A stretch of DNA of 64,000 nt. Origin: Candidatus Heteroclostridium caecigallinarum (lineage in GTDB: Bacteria > Bacillota > Clostridia > Christensenellales > CAG-314). The position numbers were made by a program, and so were the translations under genes. The notes beneath the pieces were generated by a model. It did not search any database, was not told the DNA's origin, and saw only the letters and a program-made list of their open reading frames with translations. Location of the stretch: the NCBI GenBank assembly GCA_904419725.1, contig CAJFSP010000004.1, forward strand, positions 39,857-103,856, in the 5' to 3' direction. Of the stretch, positions 23,476 through 32,879 are shown piece after piece (the stretch's first letter is position 1; each line of letters begins with the position of its first letter).

Positions 23476-23567
23476 ATTATAGCACAAAACCCGTCAAAAT
23501 CAAACCGTTTTGAGCCCCTTTCACGGGACGTCTCCGTGTTTACAAAAAAACCGCCGTTTGATATAAT
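23476..23567. promoter_or_regulatory. Divergent promoters, lipoprotein gene and addB
   Basis: Minus strand TTTGAT (23504-23499), 17 bases, TATAAT (23481-23476). Plus strand TTTACA (23539-23544), 17 bases, TATAAT (23562-23567), six bases before the addB ATG. Confidence 0.75.
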
Positions 23568-23573
23568 CTGCTT

Positions 23574-26500
23574 ATGGATTACCGTATTATAGCCGCCGAT
23601 AACTACGCGACGGCGTCGGAATGTATAATCGATATGCTCAAAAAGACCGACCAGAGCGATTTGTCGGCGTCGCACATCGTGATTTCAAACGACAGGTGCA
23701 GCATGTCGACGGAACTTGAGGTGCTTGACGCGCTGGGCGGCAGTTTCAACACGCGGGTGCTGACTTTCGCCAGGCTGACCAGCGCCATTATGACGGAAAA
23801 AAAGTTTATTTCCAAGCAGAGCGCCATTATGCTGATAAGCAAACTGGCGGGGGAGATGAAAGACGATTTTTCCTGTTTCAAAAAATCTTACGACACGACC
23901 GGCTTTGCCCAGAGCATGTACGAAGCCGTTTCGCAGCTGAAATACTCCGCCGTCGAACCCCGCGACATCAATCCCGACGCCTATGAAAAAAACCTGAGGG
24001 CTAAAATGCGGGACGTCAGGATGATTTACGCCGCGTATGAAGACTTTATAAAGGACAGATACGTCGACTCCGGCTCCAAACTCAAAGAACTTATCGCCAG
24101 GTGCGGCGACAGCGGACTGATTAAAAACTCACGTTTTTACATAAAAGATTTCGACAACTTTTCAACGCAGGAAATCCTGATAATACGCCAGCTCGTCATC
24201 CATTCAAAGGGCGTTGTGGTCGCCGTGCCGTATATGCCGGGCGACGACCTGTATCCCGACGACGCCTTCCGCTCGCTCGTGAACGTGGCTTCGGGGCTGG
24301 AAACCGACGCAAAAATCGACTATGTGCGAAAAAACAGGGGCGGCTATACAAGCGTGATAGCCGATAATCTTTTCAGATACAAAACGTCTTTCGTCCCGTC
24401 CGACCATAAAGGCGCTGTTTCCGTCAGAAAGGCGGGCGACGTCTTTGCCGAAATGGAAGGAGTCGCCGCGTATATCCGCGGCAAGGTGGAACGGGGAGCG
24501 CGCTACAAAGACTTTTTAATCGTGGCGGGCGATGTGGAAAAATACGTTTACGCCGCCGACAGGGTGTTCGGCAGGTACGGCGTGCCGTATTTTCCCGACA
24601 CCAAAGTCGCCCTTTCGGAGCACCCGTTCTGCGCTTTTCTGACAGACATCGTGCGCGCCGCCGTAAACGGTCTTGACAGGGAAAGCTGCCTGCGGCTGGC
24701 GAAAAACTATTTTTTCCAGTCTGCGGGAGAAACACCGTCCGGCGGAAAAACCGAATGGTTTGAAAACTATTGCCTGAAAAACAATCTGCTGTATTTTTCA
24801 TCGCCTTTCGACGACATGACCGAAGAAGGCGCCGAGGCGGAGAAAATCAGGCGTGAAATAGCGGACTTTGTTTCTTCGGCGGGCATAACGCCGACGGGCA
24901 CCGTCGGAGAGTACGCCGAAAAACTCCTCGCCGTTGCCCGGAGCGGGCGCGTGGCGGCGCTTTTCGCGCGGCTCGCCGCCGAGGAAGAGGCGGAGTACCC
25001 GGCGCTGCGGAAAGTGACCGAGCAGATATCCGACAAAACGGCGGACGTGCTGGAAACGCTCGCCGCCCTGTTCGGCGAAGACCGCTGCACCGCCGAAAAA
25101 TTTGCCGACATGCTTAAAGCGGGTTTCGAATCGACTTTTGTGTCAATCATTCCGCTTTACAACGACTGCGTGGTGTTTACGAGCGTGGCGAAAGCCAGAG
25201 CCAACGGAAACAGGCACCTCATTGTCGTGGGGGCTGCCGACGGCGAATTTCCGTCTGTCAGGCGCGACACGAAAATCATCAGCGACGCCGACATCGACAA
25301 ACTTGAAAAGGGCGGCGTCAGCGTCACGCCGAAGACGGAAAACCGCAACCGGCGCGAAAAATTCAACGTCTATCAGCTGCTTTCGGCGCCGAGGGAAAGT
25401 CTGTATATGTCATACGTCGTCGGCGGCGACGGGGCAGCCCCGTGCGAGGCGGCGGAAGAAATCGCGGCGATGTTCGGCATGGAAGCCGCAGAGGTTTCGG
25501 CGCGCGAAGTGTACGGCTTAAAACAGGCGGAAGAAATCTTCGTGGGAGAGGCGTCGGCTTACATGGACGGCTACAACCCTTCACCGGTATACGCCGCTTC
25601 GCTGTACAGGGCGCTGAAAGACGGCAATCCGGCTCTTTTCGGGTATCTCGCCGCCGGCGGCGACAAACCGCCGATAAAAAACGGCGAAGCCGTGCTGCTG
25701 CCAAAGGGCAGAACGTCGGTAACCAGAATGGAGCAGTTTTACCGCTGCCCTTACGGATATTTTCTGGCTTACGGCATAGGGGCGAAAGAGCGCGAAACGG
25801 GCGAACTCAGGCCGCCCGATACAGGCAGTATATTGCATGACGTGCTGGAACAGTTTATCAGAATCAATTATATAGACGGCGGGAGCGCTTCGGCGGAGGA
25901 CATCGTGGCGCGGTGTCTTGGCGACGATAAATACGCCTATCTCAAAAAGATACCGGGGCAGCGGTTCGCTTTCAGGCGGCTGGAAAAAGAGGCGGTCGCC
26001 GTGTGCGCCGCCGCGGCGGAACTCATCGGAAAATCGGCTTTCAGACCAGCTTTCGCCGAGTTGCCTTTCGGTTACGACGGCAAAGAGACTGTCGGCGAAA
26101 TTTCGCTGGTGGGCAAAATAGACAGAATCGACACATGCGGCGGCAAGTTTATTCTGCTGGATTACAAGACGGGCAAAGCCAGGTTCAGCGAAAGCCTGCT
26201 GTACGCCGGGCAGAAACTGCAACTTCTGACATACGTCGCCGCGGCGGAAAAACTGACGGGCAAGGAATGCGCCGGGTTTTTCTATATGCCTGTGCACGAC
26301 AAATTTACCGACGGCGGTCCGAGATACGGATACACCGGCAGGGTGCTTGACGACGGCGAAACGGTGTTCGAAATCGACCTTGAGGCGCGGCCGGGCGGCA
26401 GAAGCGAAATTGTGGGCTGCGGCATCAAAAAAGACGGCGGCATAAGCGGAAACGGCAAGGCCGGCATGACAAAAGAACAGCTTGATGTTTACAAGCGGTA

Positions 26501-26687
26501 CACCGCCGTTATGCTGCAGAACGCCGTGGACGACATGAAAAACGGTTTTATAGCGCAGCGTCCGTATGACAACGCCTGCGAGCACTGCGTTTTTTCCGCC
26601 GTGTGCGACTACATTGACCTTGGCGGAAGCGGAAATAAGGTTTCCGCCGACATGGATACTTTGACGGAGGCGGTGAAAAATGGCTGA
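23574..26687 (+). CDS. addB: ATP-dependent helicase/nuclease subunit B
   Basis: AddB pairs with AddA to resect double-strand breaks and recognise Chi. The 1037 residues have an inactivated N-terminal helicase-like part without a Walker A motif and a C-terminal nuclease domain with GSILHDVLEQF and LLDYKTGKA. The four iron-sulfur cysteines that close the nuclease are in place: C725 (YRCPYGYF), C1002, C1005 and C1011 (CEHCVFSAVC). The ATG begins six bases after a TTTACA-17-TATAAT promoter, with no ribosome binding site. It overlaps addA by eight bases. Confidence 0.93.
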   Translation: MDYRIIAADNYATASECIIDMLKKTDQSDLSASHIVISNDRCSMSTELEVLDALGGSFNTRVLTFARLTSAIMTEKKFISKQSAIMLISKLAGEMKDDFSCFKKSYDTTGFAQSMYEAVSQLKYSAVEPRDINPDAYEKNLRAKMRDVRMIYAAYEDFIKDRYVDSGSKLKELIARCGDSGLIKNSRFYIKDFDNFSTQEILIIRQLVIHSKGVVVAVPYMPGDDLYPDDAFRSLVNVASGLETDAKIDYVRKNRGGYTSVIADNLFRYKTSFVPSDHKGAVSVRKAGDVFAEMEGVAAYIRGKVERGARYKDFLIVAGDVEKYVYAADRVFGRYGVPYFPDTKVALSEHPFCAFLTDIVRAAVNGLDRESCLRLAKNYFFQSAGETPSGGKTEWFENYCLKNNLLYFSSPFDDMTEEGAEAEKIRREIADFVSSAGITPTGTVGEYAEKLLAVARSGRVAALFARLAAEEEAEYPALRKVTEQISDKTADVLETLAALFGEDRCTAEKFADMLKAGFESTFVSIIPLYNDCVVFTSVAKARANGNRHLIVVGAADGEFPSVRRDTKIISDADIDKLEKGGVSVTPKTENRNRREKFNVYQLLSAPRESLYMSYVVGGDGAAPCEAAEEIAAMFGMEAAEVSAREVYGLKQAEEIFVGEASAYMDGYNPSPVYAASLYRALKDGNPALFGYLAAGGDKPPIKNGEAVLLPKGRTSVTRMEQFYRCPYGYFLAYGIGAKERETGELRPPDTGSILHDVLEQFIRINYIDGGSASAEDIVARCLGDDKYAYLKKIPGQRFAFRRLEKEAVAVCAAAAELIGKSAFRPAFAELPFGYDGKETVGEISLVGKIDRIDTCGGKFILLDYKTGKARFSESLLYAGQKLQLLTYVAAAEKLTGKECAGFFYMPVHDKFTDGGPRYGYTGRVLDDGETVFEIDLEARPGGRSEIVGCGIKKDGGISGNGKAGMTKEQLDVYKRYTAVMLQNAVDDMKNGFIAQRPYDNACEHCVFSAVCDYIDLGGSGNKVSADMDTLTEAVKNG

Positions 26688-29600
26688 AAACAAAAAACAA
26701 TTCGTGCCGTCGCCCGAACAGCGGAGAGTGCTGGACAGCGTGGGCAAAAACATGCTGGTTTCGGCTTCGGCGGGCACGGGAAAAACAACCGTCATGATAC
26801 AGAAAATAGCGGGGCTGATAAAAAGCCGCAAAGCCGCGCTGAAAGAAATTCTCGTCGTCACGTTTACCGACATGGCGGCGTATGAAATGAAAAAACGCCT
26901 TGTAAAAGAACTGTCGGTGTCGCAGGACAGGGAAATTCTGTCACAGTTGTCGTACATCGACACTTGCGATATTTCCACCCTGCACTCTTTCTGCTCGTCG
27001 CTGATACGCAGATATTTTGTGGACGCCGACATAGACCCCGCTTACAAAATCCTCATGGGTGCGGAGAGAGACATCGCCTTCGGCGCGGCGGTGGAAAGAG
27101 TGTTCCGCCGTCATTACCTCATGGGCGACGGCGAGTTTACCGACCTTGTGGAAATTTTCGGCTGGGGCAGGAGCGACGACAACGTCAAAAGCATAATCGG
27201 CGAACTGTACTCTTTTATGTCTTGCAAGCACGACGCCGGAAAATGGCTGGAAGAAACAAGGGAGAGATACGCCGTCAGGGACGGGGAAAACTTTTATACA
27301 AAAGCGCTCAACGCCGAGATATGCGGCGTTTTCGCCGACATACGCCGCCGCATGGACGGCGCCGCCGCCGCGGCGCTTGCCGCCGGGCTGGAAAAAGACG
27401 CGCTCTATATGTCAGATTTGGCCGCTTCCGTCACGGTGTCGGACAAAAAGAATCTCGAAAGCAATCTTGCCGAAATAAGGGCGATGTCTTTTCCGCCTTT
27501 GCCTAAACTCGCTTCCAAAGACGCCGACGACGCGCGGGCGGCGGCTCACGGGCTGTGCGGCAAAGTCAAAACGCGCGCCGCCGAAGCCGTAAAACGCTGG
27601 GCGGGCGCTCTGCCCGACGCGCCTTATCCGACGCTGCTCAAACAGGCGGAAGACTCGGAAAAGTTGTGCGAAAAGTTGTTTGAGCTGACACGCGAAACGG
27701 CGGAAGAATACGAAAAATATAAAAAACAAAACGCTTTTTTGGACTTCAACGACCTGGAACACAAAGCGCTCAAAGTGCTGTCGTCCGCCGCGGTGGCGGA
27801 AGAAGTCAGGGGGCAGTACAAATATGTTTTTGTGGACGAGTATCAGGACATCAACGAAATTCAGGAGGCCATTATTTCGCTGGTAAAAGGCGAAAACAAC
27901 ACCTTTATGGTGGGCGACGTAAAACAGAGCATTTACGCCTTCCGCCAGTGCGCTCCCGACATTTTCGTGGACAAGATAAACCGGTTCGAGCGTGAAGCCG
28001 ACCTGAACCAGGTGGAGTATCTCAACCGCAATTATCGCAGCGACAGAGACATTCTGCGGTTTGTCAACGGGGTTTTTTCCGCCATAATGACGGAAGAGTT
28101 CGGCGGGGTGGATTACAGCGGCAAATCACGGCTGGAAGGCGAAAGCGCCCTGAAAGGGGGCGCCGCCGCCGTTACGCTGGACATGATTGCCTTTGACGGA
28201 GCGAAAGAAACGCCCGCCGGCGTTTACGACCCTAAAAACCCGCCCGCCGCGCCTTTCGGCAAAGCGGCGGCGGAAGCCAAAGTCATAGCCGACGAAATCA
28301 GGGGGCTAATCGGCCTTGTGTGCGAAATCGACGGGGTTAAACGCCCTTTGACTTACGGCGACATGGTTATTTTGTGCCGCGACTCGCAAAGCCACACCCG
28401 CGAACTGGTGTCGCGCCTGCGCGAGGCGGGACTGCCCGTCAACTTTTCGTCGCCGAAAGACGCGCTGGCTTCCGCCGAAATAAAGGCTCTCGTAAACCTG
28501 CTGCGCCTTGCCGACAACCGCTATCAGGACCTGCCGCTGGTCGCCTGCATGACGGGCTTTGCCGGCGATTTTACCGACGGCGAGGCGGCGGAGATTTTCG
28601 GCGAAAAGGGGGAAAACCTCTGGCTCAGAATGGAAGAGTATGTCCGGGCCCATGACAACGAAACGACCCGCAAGGCCGAAAAATTCATGACGTTTGTGAA
28701 AAAGACGGCTTTTCTGGCGCAAAGCCTGCCCGTACACAAACTGCTGGCGTGGGTGCTGGACGCCACTGACTTTTCACTGCGGGTGCTGGGGCTGCCGGAC
28801 GGCGAAACACGCATGAAAAACGTCAACGTGTTTTGCGATTCCCTTAAAGACGCCCCTTACAACCGCTCCGTAGCCGAGTTTATAGGGTTTGCCGACGGCG
28901 CCGACAGCGCCGCCGCCGAACTGCCCTCCATGGCGAAAACCGACGCGGTGCGCGTCATGACAATACACAAAAGCAAGGGGCTGGAATTTCCCGTGGTGTT
29001 TATTTCCAACTGCGGCAAGGCGTTCCGTTTCAGGCCCGGCGGCGTGATATGCGACAAAAAATACGGTTTCGCCGCCAAGGCGTATGACGTCGCGGCGCGG
29101 GTGGCATCCAATACCGTGCCGAGAGTTTTTCTGGAAAGCAGGGCGGAAACAAAAATGAAAGAAGAGGAAATGCGGCTGCTTTACGTCGCCATGACCAGGG
29201 CGAAATGCCATCTTTTCATGACCGGCTGCCACGAGGCGGGCAAAGAGGGGGACGGCAGTTATTTTCAATGGATAGAACGCGCGGCGGCGGCAATGCCCGA
29301 CGGCGTGTGCGTCAAAAAGGTCATTGCGGCTGACAGAACCGAAGAGCCGTGCGCGAAGGGCAGACGGGAGTTTGCTTACGGCGCTTTCGACGACAAAACG
29401 GCAAGTGAAATAAAGCGCCGCGCGGAGTGGAAATACAGCCACGCCGCCGCCACGACGATGGAACTCAAGGCCGTGTCGTCAAACCTCAAACCGTATCAGC
29501 GGGCGGGGGAAGACGAAACCGATTTCGTGCCGATTGTGATTGACGCCGCCGACGCCCCCGCGAACGTCACGGGCACGGCGTATCACAAGGTGTTTGAGAA

Positions 29601-30048
29601 GATAAATTTCCGCGACAGAACGCTTGACAACGCGCGCGGCGTGATAGACAGGCTTGCCGCCGAGGGTGAAATCGCCCCCGAGACCGCCGCTTCGCTCAGC
29701 CCGGAATTTGTGCTGAAAGTCATAAGCCTGCCCGTTTTCGACGGTCTGGAAAACAAAAAAGTGTATCGGGAACTGCCGTTTATGCTTAAAACAAAGTACT
29801 CCAATCTGTTTGACGACAAAAACGTGGACGAAAACATCTTTTTGCAGGGCGTCATAGATATGCTGATTGTGGACGGCGACACCGCCGCCGTGGTCGATTA
29901 TAAATATTCACGAAACGGAAAGTACCTCAAAGAGAGATACGACAAACAGCTGGAATCTTACGCCGAAGCGGTCAGGCAGATATTAAAAATAGACAAAGTA
30001 GACAAATACATCGTCAGCGTAGCGGACGGCTCGGTAATCAAAATGTGA
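26680..30048 (+). CDS. addA: ATP-dependent helicase/nuclease subunit A
   Basis: UvrD-type helicase with a C-terminal nuclease domain, 1122 residues. Motifs in order: Walker A SASAGTGKTT near 30, FVDEYQDINEIQ (Walker B region) near 385, GDVKQSIYAFR (motif III), TIHKSKGLEFPVVFISN (motif V) and LLYVAMTRAK (motif VI), then the RecB-like nuclease residues GVIDMLIVDGDTAAVVDYKY. A GGAGG site lies in the end of addB. Together the pair replaces RecBCD in this organism. Confidence 0.95.
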   Translation: MAENKKQFVPSPEQRRVLDSVGKNMLVSASAGTGKTTVMIQKIAGLIKSRKAALKEILVVTFTDMAAYEMKKRLVKELSVSQDREILSQLSYIDTCDISTLHSFCSSLIRRYFVDADIDPAYKILMGAERDIAFGAAVERVFRRHYLMGDGEFTDLVEIFGWGRSDDNVKSIIGELYSFMSCKHDAGKWLEETRERYAVRDGENFYTKALNAEICGVFADIRRRMDGAAAAALAAGLEKDALYMSDLAASVTVSDKKNLESNLAEIRAMSFPPLPKLASKDADDARAAAHGLCGKVKTRAAEAVKRWAGALPDAPYPTLLKQAEDSEKLCEKLFELTRETAEEYEKYKKQNAFLDFNDLEHKALKVLSSAAVAEEVRGQYKYVFVDEYQDINEIQEAIISLVKGENNTFMVGDVKQSIYAFRQCAPDIFVDKINRFEREADLNQVEYLNRNYRSDRDILRFVNGVFSAIMTEEFGGVDYSGKSRLEGESALKGGAAAVTLDMIAFDGAKETPAGVYDPKNPPAAPFGKAAAEAKVIADEIRGLIGLVCEIDGVKRPLTYGDMVILCRDSQSHTRELVSRLREAGLPVNFSSPKDALASAEIKALVNLLRLADNRYQDLPLVACMTGFAGDFTDGEAAEIFGEKGENLWLRMEEYVRAHDNETTRKAEKFMTFVKKTAFLAQSLPVHKLLAWVLDATDFSLRVLGLPDGETRMKNVNVFCDSLKDAPYNRSVAEFIGFADGADSAAAELPSMAKTDAVRVMTIHKSKGLEFPVVFISNCGKAFRFRPGGVICDKKYGFAAKAYDVAARVASNTVPRVFLESRAETKMKEEEMRLLYVAMTRAKCHLFMTGCHEAGKEGDGSYFQWIERAAAAMPDGVCVKKVIAADRTEEPCAKGRREFAYGAFDDKTASEIKRRAEWKYSHAAATTMELKAVSSNLKPYQRAGEDETDFVPIVIDAADAPANVTGTAYHKVFEKINFRDRTLDNARGVIDRLAAEGEIAPETAASLSPEFVLKVISLPVFDGLENKKVYRELPFMLKTKYSNLFDDKNVDENIFLQGVIDMLIVDGDTAAVVDYKYSRNGKYLKERYDKQLESYAEAVRQILKIDKVDKYIVSVADGSVIKM

Positions 30049-30108
30049 AACAATGTATAAAAAAATCCGTAAGGACGATAATCCTTCAAAAAAAAAAGGA
30101 GTGTCTTT

Positions 30109-30888
30109 ATGGATTTTATTTTTTCCGCAGTGGGCAGGGCGACGGGGTTTCTCGCCCGTAACGAAGAAATCGTCTGGCTGGCGGGGCTGTGTCTTGTGGC
30201 GGCGTATTTCATCTCGGGCATGTTTTTGTCGCCTTATGGCAAATATGTCAGAATACTTAAAAAGAACGTGAAATATCTCAAACGGTGCGCCGCGTCCAAA
30301 ACGCCGGTAAACGCCGCCGGGCTGGTTATGCCTAAGGCGCTGCGCGGCGACTACGCAAACTATCTGGCGTCGGACGGCAGATATCCGTCGGAAGTAATGC
30401 GTTTCCGCCGGATGAAATATCCTGATATAGGGTTTTATGCCGCGCTGTCTTTCACGGCAGCGCAATTCGCTTTGCTGGGCGAAAGGCTGCGTTTCGGGTT
30501 TATGCCGTTTGTGACGGCTGCGTTGCTGTTTGCCGCCGCCGCGGCGCTCAGGTTCAAAAGAACGCTGGGACACGGCAGGGCAAGCCGCGCGGCGGAGGAT
30601 TTTTTGAGGCGTCTTGACCTTGCGATGGGCAAAAACACGCGCGTCGGCATGACGGCGGGCGACGTGTGCGACGACGGCGCTGTTGACGACGTTGTGGCGA
30701 AAATCAATTTTCTCAAAGAAAACGGCGTCAACGAAAACACCGCCAAGGAAGTGGCGGCGCTGCTGTCCGACGGGCGGCTGGACAAGCCGCGCACGAGAGA
30801 ACAGCAAAAACGGCTCAACATAGCGCTCAACGGTTTGCTTCAGGTGATGTCCGCGCGGCAGGAAAAGCAAATCGGGGCGCGCGGCTGA
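30109..30888 (+). CDS. Membrane protein of unknown function
   Basis: 259 residues, AAGGAG ribosome binding site, 60 bp after addA. Hydrophobic segments lie near 24-44, 107-125 and 130-148; the rest is charged and helical, with an RTREQQKR stretch towards the end. I recognise no family. The spacing and a terminator right after it suggest it is the last gene of the addBA unit. Confidence 0.65.
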   Translation: MDFIFSAVGRATGFLARNEEIVWLAGLCLVAAYFISGMFLSPYGKYVRILKKNVKYLKRCAASKTPVNAAGLVMPKALRGDYANYLASDGRYPSEVMRFRRMKYPDIGFYAALSFTAAQFALLGERLRFGFMPFVTAALLFAAAAALRFKRTLGHGRASRAAEDFLRRLDLAMGKNTRVGMTAGDVCDDGAVDDVVAKINFLKENGVNENTAKEVAALLSDGRLDKPRTREQQKRLNIALNGLLQVMSARQEKQIGARG

Positions 30889-30894
30889 AAATAA

Positions 30895-30918
30895 AGACGG
30901 CGTAAGCCGTTTTTTTTT
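30895..30918 (+). terminator. Terminator after addBA and the membrane protein
   Basis: GACGGC-GTAA-GCCGTT followed by T8. Confidence 0.75.
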
Positions 30919-30976
30919 CGTCGCCGCGCTTGAAATAGCGGCGGAAAGTTGGTAAGATATAACCACGGAGAAAATT

Positions 30977-31594
30977 ATGTTTGAAAAATTTACGCTGGAA
31001 CAATTTGTGACGGACGCCGCTTCCGCGAAGCCCACGCCGGGCGGCGGAAGCGTGGCGGCGCTCACGGCGTCGTGCGGGGCTGCCCTGATGGCGATGCTGT
31101 GCAATCTGACCGCGGGCAAAAAGGGGTTTGAGAACTTCTTTGACGAAATGAGCCGTCTGGCGGAAAAATACTCCGCCGCGGCGAAAGACTTTCTCGCGGA
31201 TATCGACAGGGACGTCGAGGCGTTCGGCTGCTATATGGCGGCGCTCAGGCTGCCTAAGGACACGGAAGCGCAAAAGGCGGAGCGCGCGGCGGCGCTTGTT
31301 GCCGCTGCCGACGTCGCCACAAACGCCCCGCTTTCCGTCGCCGTAAAGGCGGAAGCGCTGCTGGACGACGCCGCTTACATACTCAAAAACGGCAATCCGT
31401 CGGCGGTGAGCGACGGGGTTATAGCGGTCAGGCTGCTTGCCGCCGCCGTCGACGCGGCGCTGTGCAACGTGGAAATAAACCTGCCGTATATCAAAGACGT
31501 CGAAAAGCGCGCCGCCGTTAAGAGCAGGGCGGACGGGCTGAAAAAGTCGGCGGGACAAAAAGCGGAAAATATTTTGAAGGGGATTGAGTTATGA
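30977..31594 (+). CDS. fchA: Cyclodeaminase/methenyl-tetrahydrofolate cyclohydrolase family
   Basis: A 205-residue helical protein of the FTCD_C family, which converts formimino- or methenyl-tetrahydrofolate to methenyl- or formyl-tetrahydrofolate. The start is typical: FTLEQFVTDAASAKPTPGGG with SVAALTASCGAALMAM directly after. A GGAG site precedes the ATG. It is coupled to pyrE by an ATGA overlap. With fhs elsewhere in the window it fits a folate one-carbon path in an anaerobe. Cyclohydrolase and cyclodeaminase activity cannot be told apart here. Confidence 0.85.
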   Translation: MFEKFTLEQFVTDAASAKPTPGGGSVAALTASCGAALMAMLCNLTAGKKGFENFFDEMSRLAEKYSAAAKDFLADIDRDVEAFGCYMAALRLPKDTEAQKAERAAALVAAADVATNAPLSVAVKAEALLDDAAYILKNGNPSAVSDGVIAVRLLAAAVDAALCNVEINLPYIKDVEKRAAVKSRADGLKKSAGQKAENILKGIEL

Positions 31595-32247
31595 AACAAT
31601 ACAAAAAAGATTTTATCGATTTTCTTGTGGAGGCGCAGGCGCTCAAATTCGGCGATTTTGTGACCAAAAGCGGCAGAAACACCCCGTTTTTTATAAATCT
31701 CGGCTGTTTCAACGACGGATGTCAGTTGCGCAGGCTGGGCGAGTTTTACGCCGACACGATATACGACAATTTCGGCGGAGACGTGGACGTGTTGTTCGGC
31801 CCGGCGTATAAAGGCATACCGATAGCCACCGCCGCGGCAATAGCGCTGGACGTCAAATACGGCGTAAAGGTCAGATACTGCTCCAACCGTAAGGAAATCA
31901 AAGACCACGGCGACAGCGGCATTCTGCTGGGCAGCAAACTCGCCGCTGGCGACAGAGTGGTGATTGTGGAAGACGTGACCACCGCCGGCACCAGCGTTTA
32001 TGAAACGATGGACATCGTTAAGGACATGGGCGTGAGCGTCAAAGGCCTTGTGGTGTCGGTCGACCGCATGGAACGGGGCAAAACGCCGAAATCGGCGCTT
32101 AAAGAACTGTCGGATACTTTCGGTTTCAAGGCCGCCCCGATAGTCACCATGGCGGAAGTTACCGAGTATCTCGGCGGCGGCGTGCTGAACGACGAAAAAC
32201 TCGCCAAAATAGCGGCGTATTACAAAGAATACGGCGCGGAAGACTGA
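31591..32247 (+). CDS. pyrE: Orotate phosphoribosyltransferase
   Basis: Joins orotate to PRPP in pyrimidine synthesis. The 218 residues show the substrate loop region FGPAYKGIPIA near 72-82 and the PRPP-binding motif RVVIVEDVTTAGTS near 124-137. Length is normal. It overlaps fchA by four bases; no other pyr gene is adjacent. Confidence 0.93.
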   Translation: MKQYKKDFIDFLVEAQALKFGDFVTKSGRNTPFFINLGCFNDGCQLRRLGEFYADTIYDNFGGDVDVLFGPAYKGIPIATAAAIALDVKYGVKVRYCSNRKEIKDHGDSGILLGSKLAAGDRVVIVEDVTTAGTSVYETMDIVKDMGVSVKGLVVSVDRMERGKTPKSALKELSDTFGFKAAPIVTMAEVTEYLGGGVLNDEKLAKIAAYYKEYGAED

Positions 32248-32253
32248 AAGAGC

Positions 32254-32283
32254 GAAAAGCGCCGCCACGGGCGCTTTTCTTTG
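32254..32283 (+). terminator. Hairpin after pyrE
   Basis: GAAAAGCGCC-GCCACG-GGCGCTTTTC is a perfect 10-bp stem, but its T-tail is short, so read-through into the next gene is possible. Confidence 0.6.
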
Positions 32284-32290
32284 CGCGGTT

Positions 32291-32821
32291 ATGGAATGGG
32301 AAGACAAAGTTAAGGAAAAAGCCGCCCGCGGCAGGGAGATTCTGTTCGGCAAAGACAACCCCATGACGGCGGAACTTGCCTGCGCGGCGGAAAAGGCTTC
32401 GAGGGCGGCGTGCGCCTTCTGGGCGCTGGACGCGGCGGAACGGTGCGCCGGGCTTGTCACATGCGGCGCCTGGGAAGCGGCGGAGGCGGTCAGGCTTTCG
32501 CGCCTGTGGGCGGAAGGCAAAATAAAAATGCCTTTGGCGAAAGCCGCCATTCTGGCGTGTCACGGGGCGGCCGGACGTTGCGGCGACAGGTTTGACGGGG
32601 CGGTGCTGCACGCAGTCGGGCAGGGCTGTTCGACTGTGCACAGCAAAAAACACGCCGTCGGTCTGCCGATGTATCTTTTAACGGCGGTTTACGTCAGATA
32701 CGGCGCGGAAGAAACGGAAAAAACTTTTGCCGCGCTTAAACAAAGTCTGTCGGAATACTCCGAAAGGCGTTTTGAAACAGGCGTCGCCGATTTTCTGTCG
32801 GAGAAAGAGCGGAAAAGTTAA
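32291..32821 (+). CDS. Imm5-like protein (putative immunity protein)
   Basis: 176 residues, alanine-rich and helical. The segment AVGQGCSTVHSKKHAVGLPM near 120-140, preceded by an ACHGAAGRC stretch, resembles the Imm5 immunity family, where a conserved H-x-x-x-HA-x-G pattern follows a helical A-rich repeat. I see no toxin gene beside it. The ATG has no ribosome binding site and follows the pyrE hairpin by a few bases. The family call is from pattern memory and could be wrong; otherwise it is a hypothetical cytoplasmic protein. Confidence 0.5.
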   Translation: MEWEDKVKEKAARGREILFGKDNPMTAELACAAEKASRAACAFWALDAAERCAGLVTCGAWEAAEAVRLSRLWAEGKIKMPLAKAAILACHGAAGRCGDRFDGAVLHAVGQGCSTVHSKKHAVGLPMYLLTAVYVRYGAEETEKTFAALKQSLSEYSERRFETGVADFLSEKERKS

Positions 32822-32844
32822 ATTTTTATCTTGTCTGACCCGTA

Positions 32845-32873
32845 TTGCAAAAGAACATGAAAGGATGTAATAT
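32845..32873 (+). promoter_or_regulatory. Promoter of the Eis-like GNAT gene (leaderless)
   Basis: TTGCAA at 32845-32850, 17 bases, TAATAT at 32868-32873, then six bases to the ATG at 32880. Confidence 0.55.
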
Positions 32874-32879
32874 AGAATT

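Noticed and set aside
25581..27032. Antisense reading frame across the addB-addA junction
   Set aside because: Crosses two confirmed genes and has no start context or domain.
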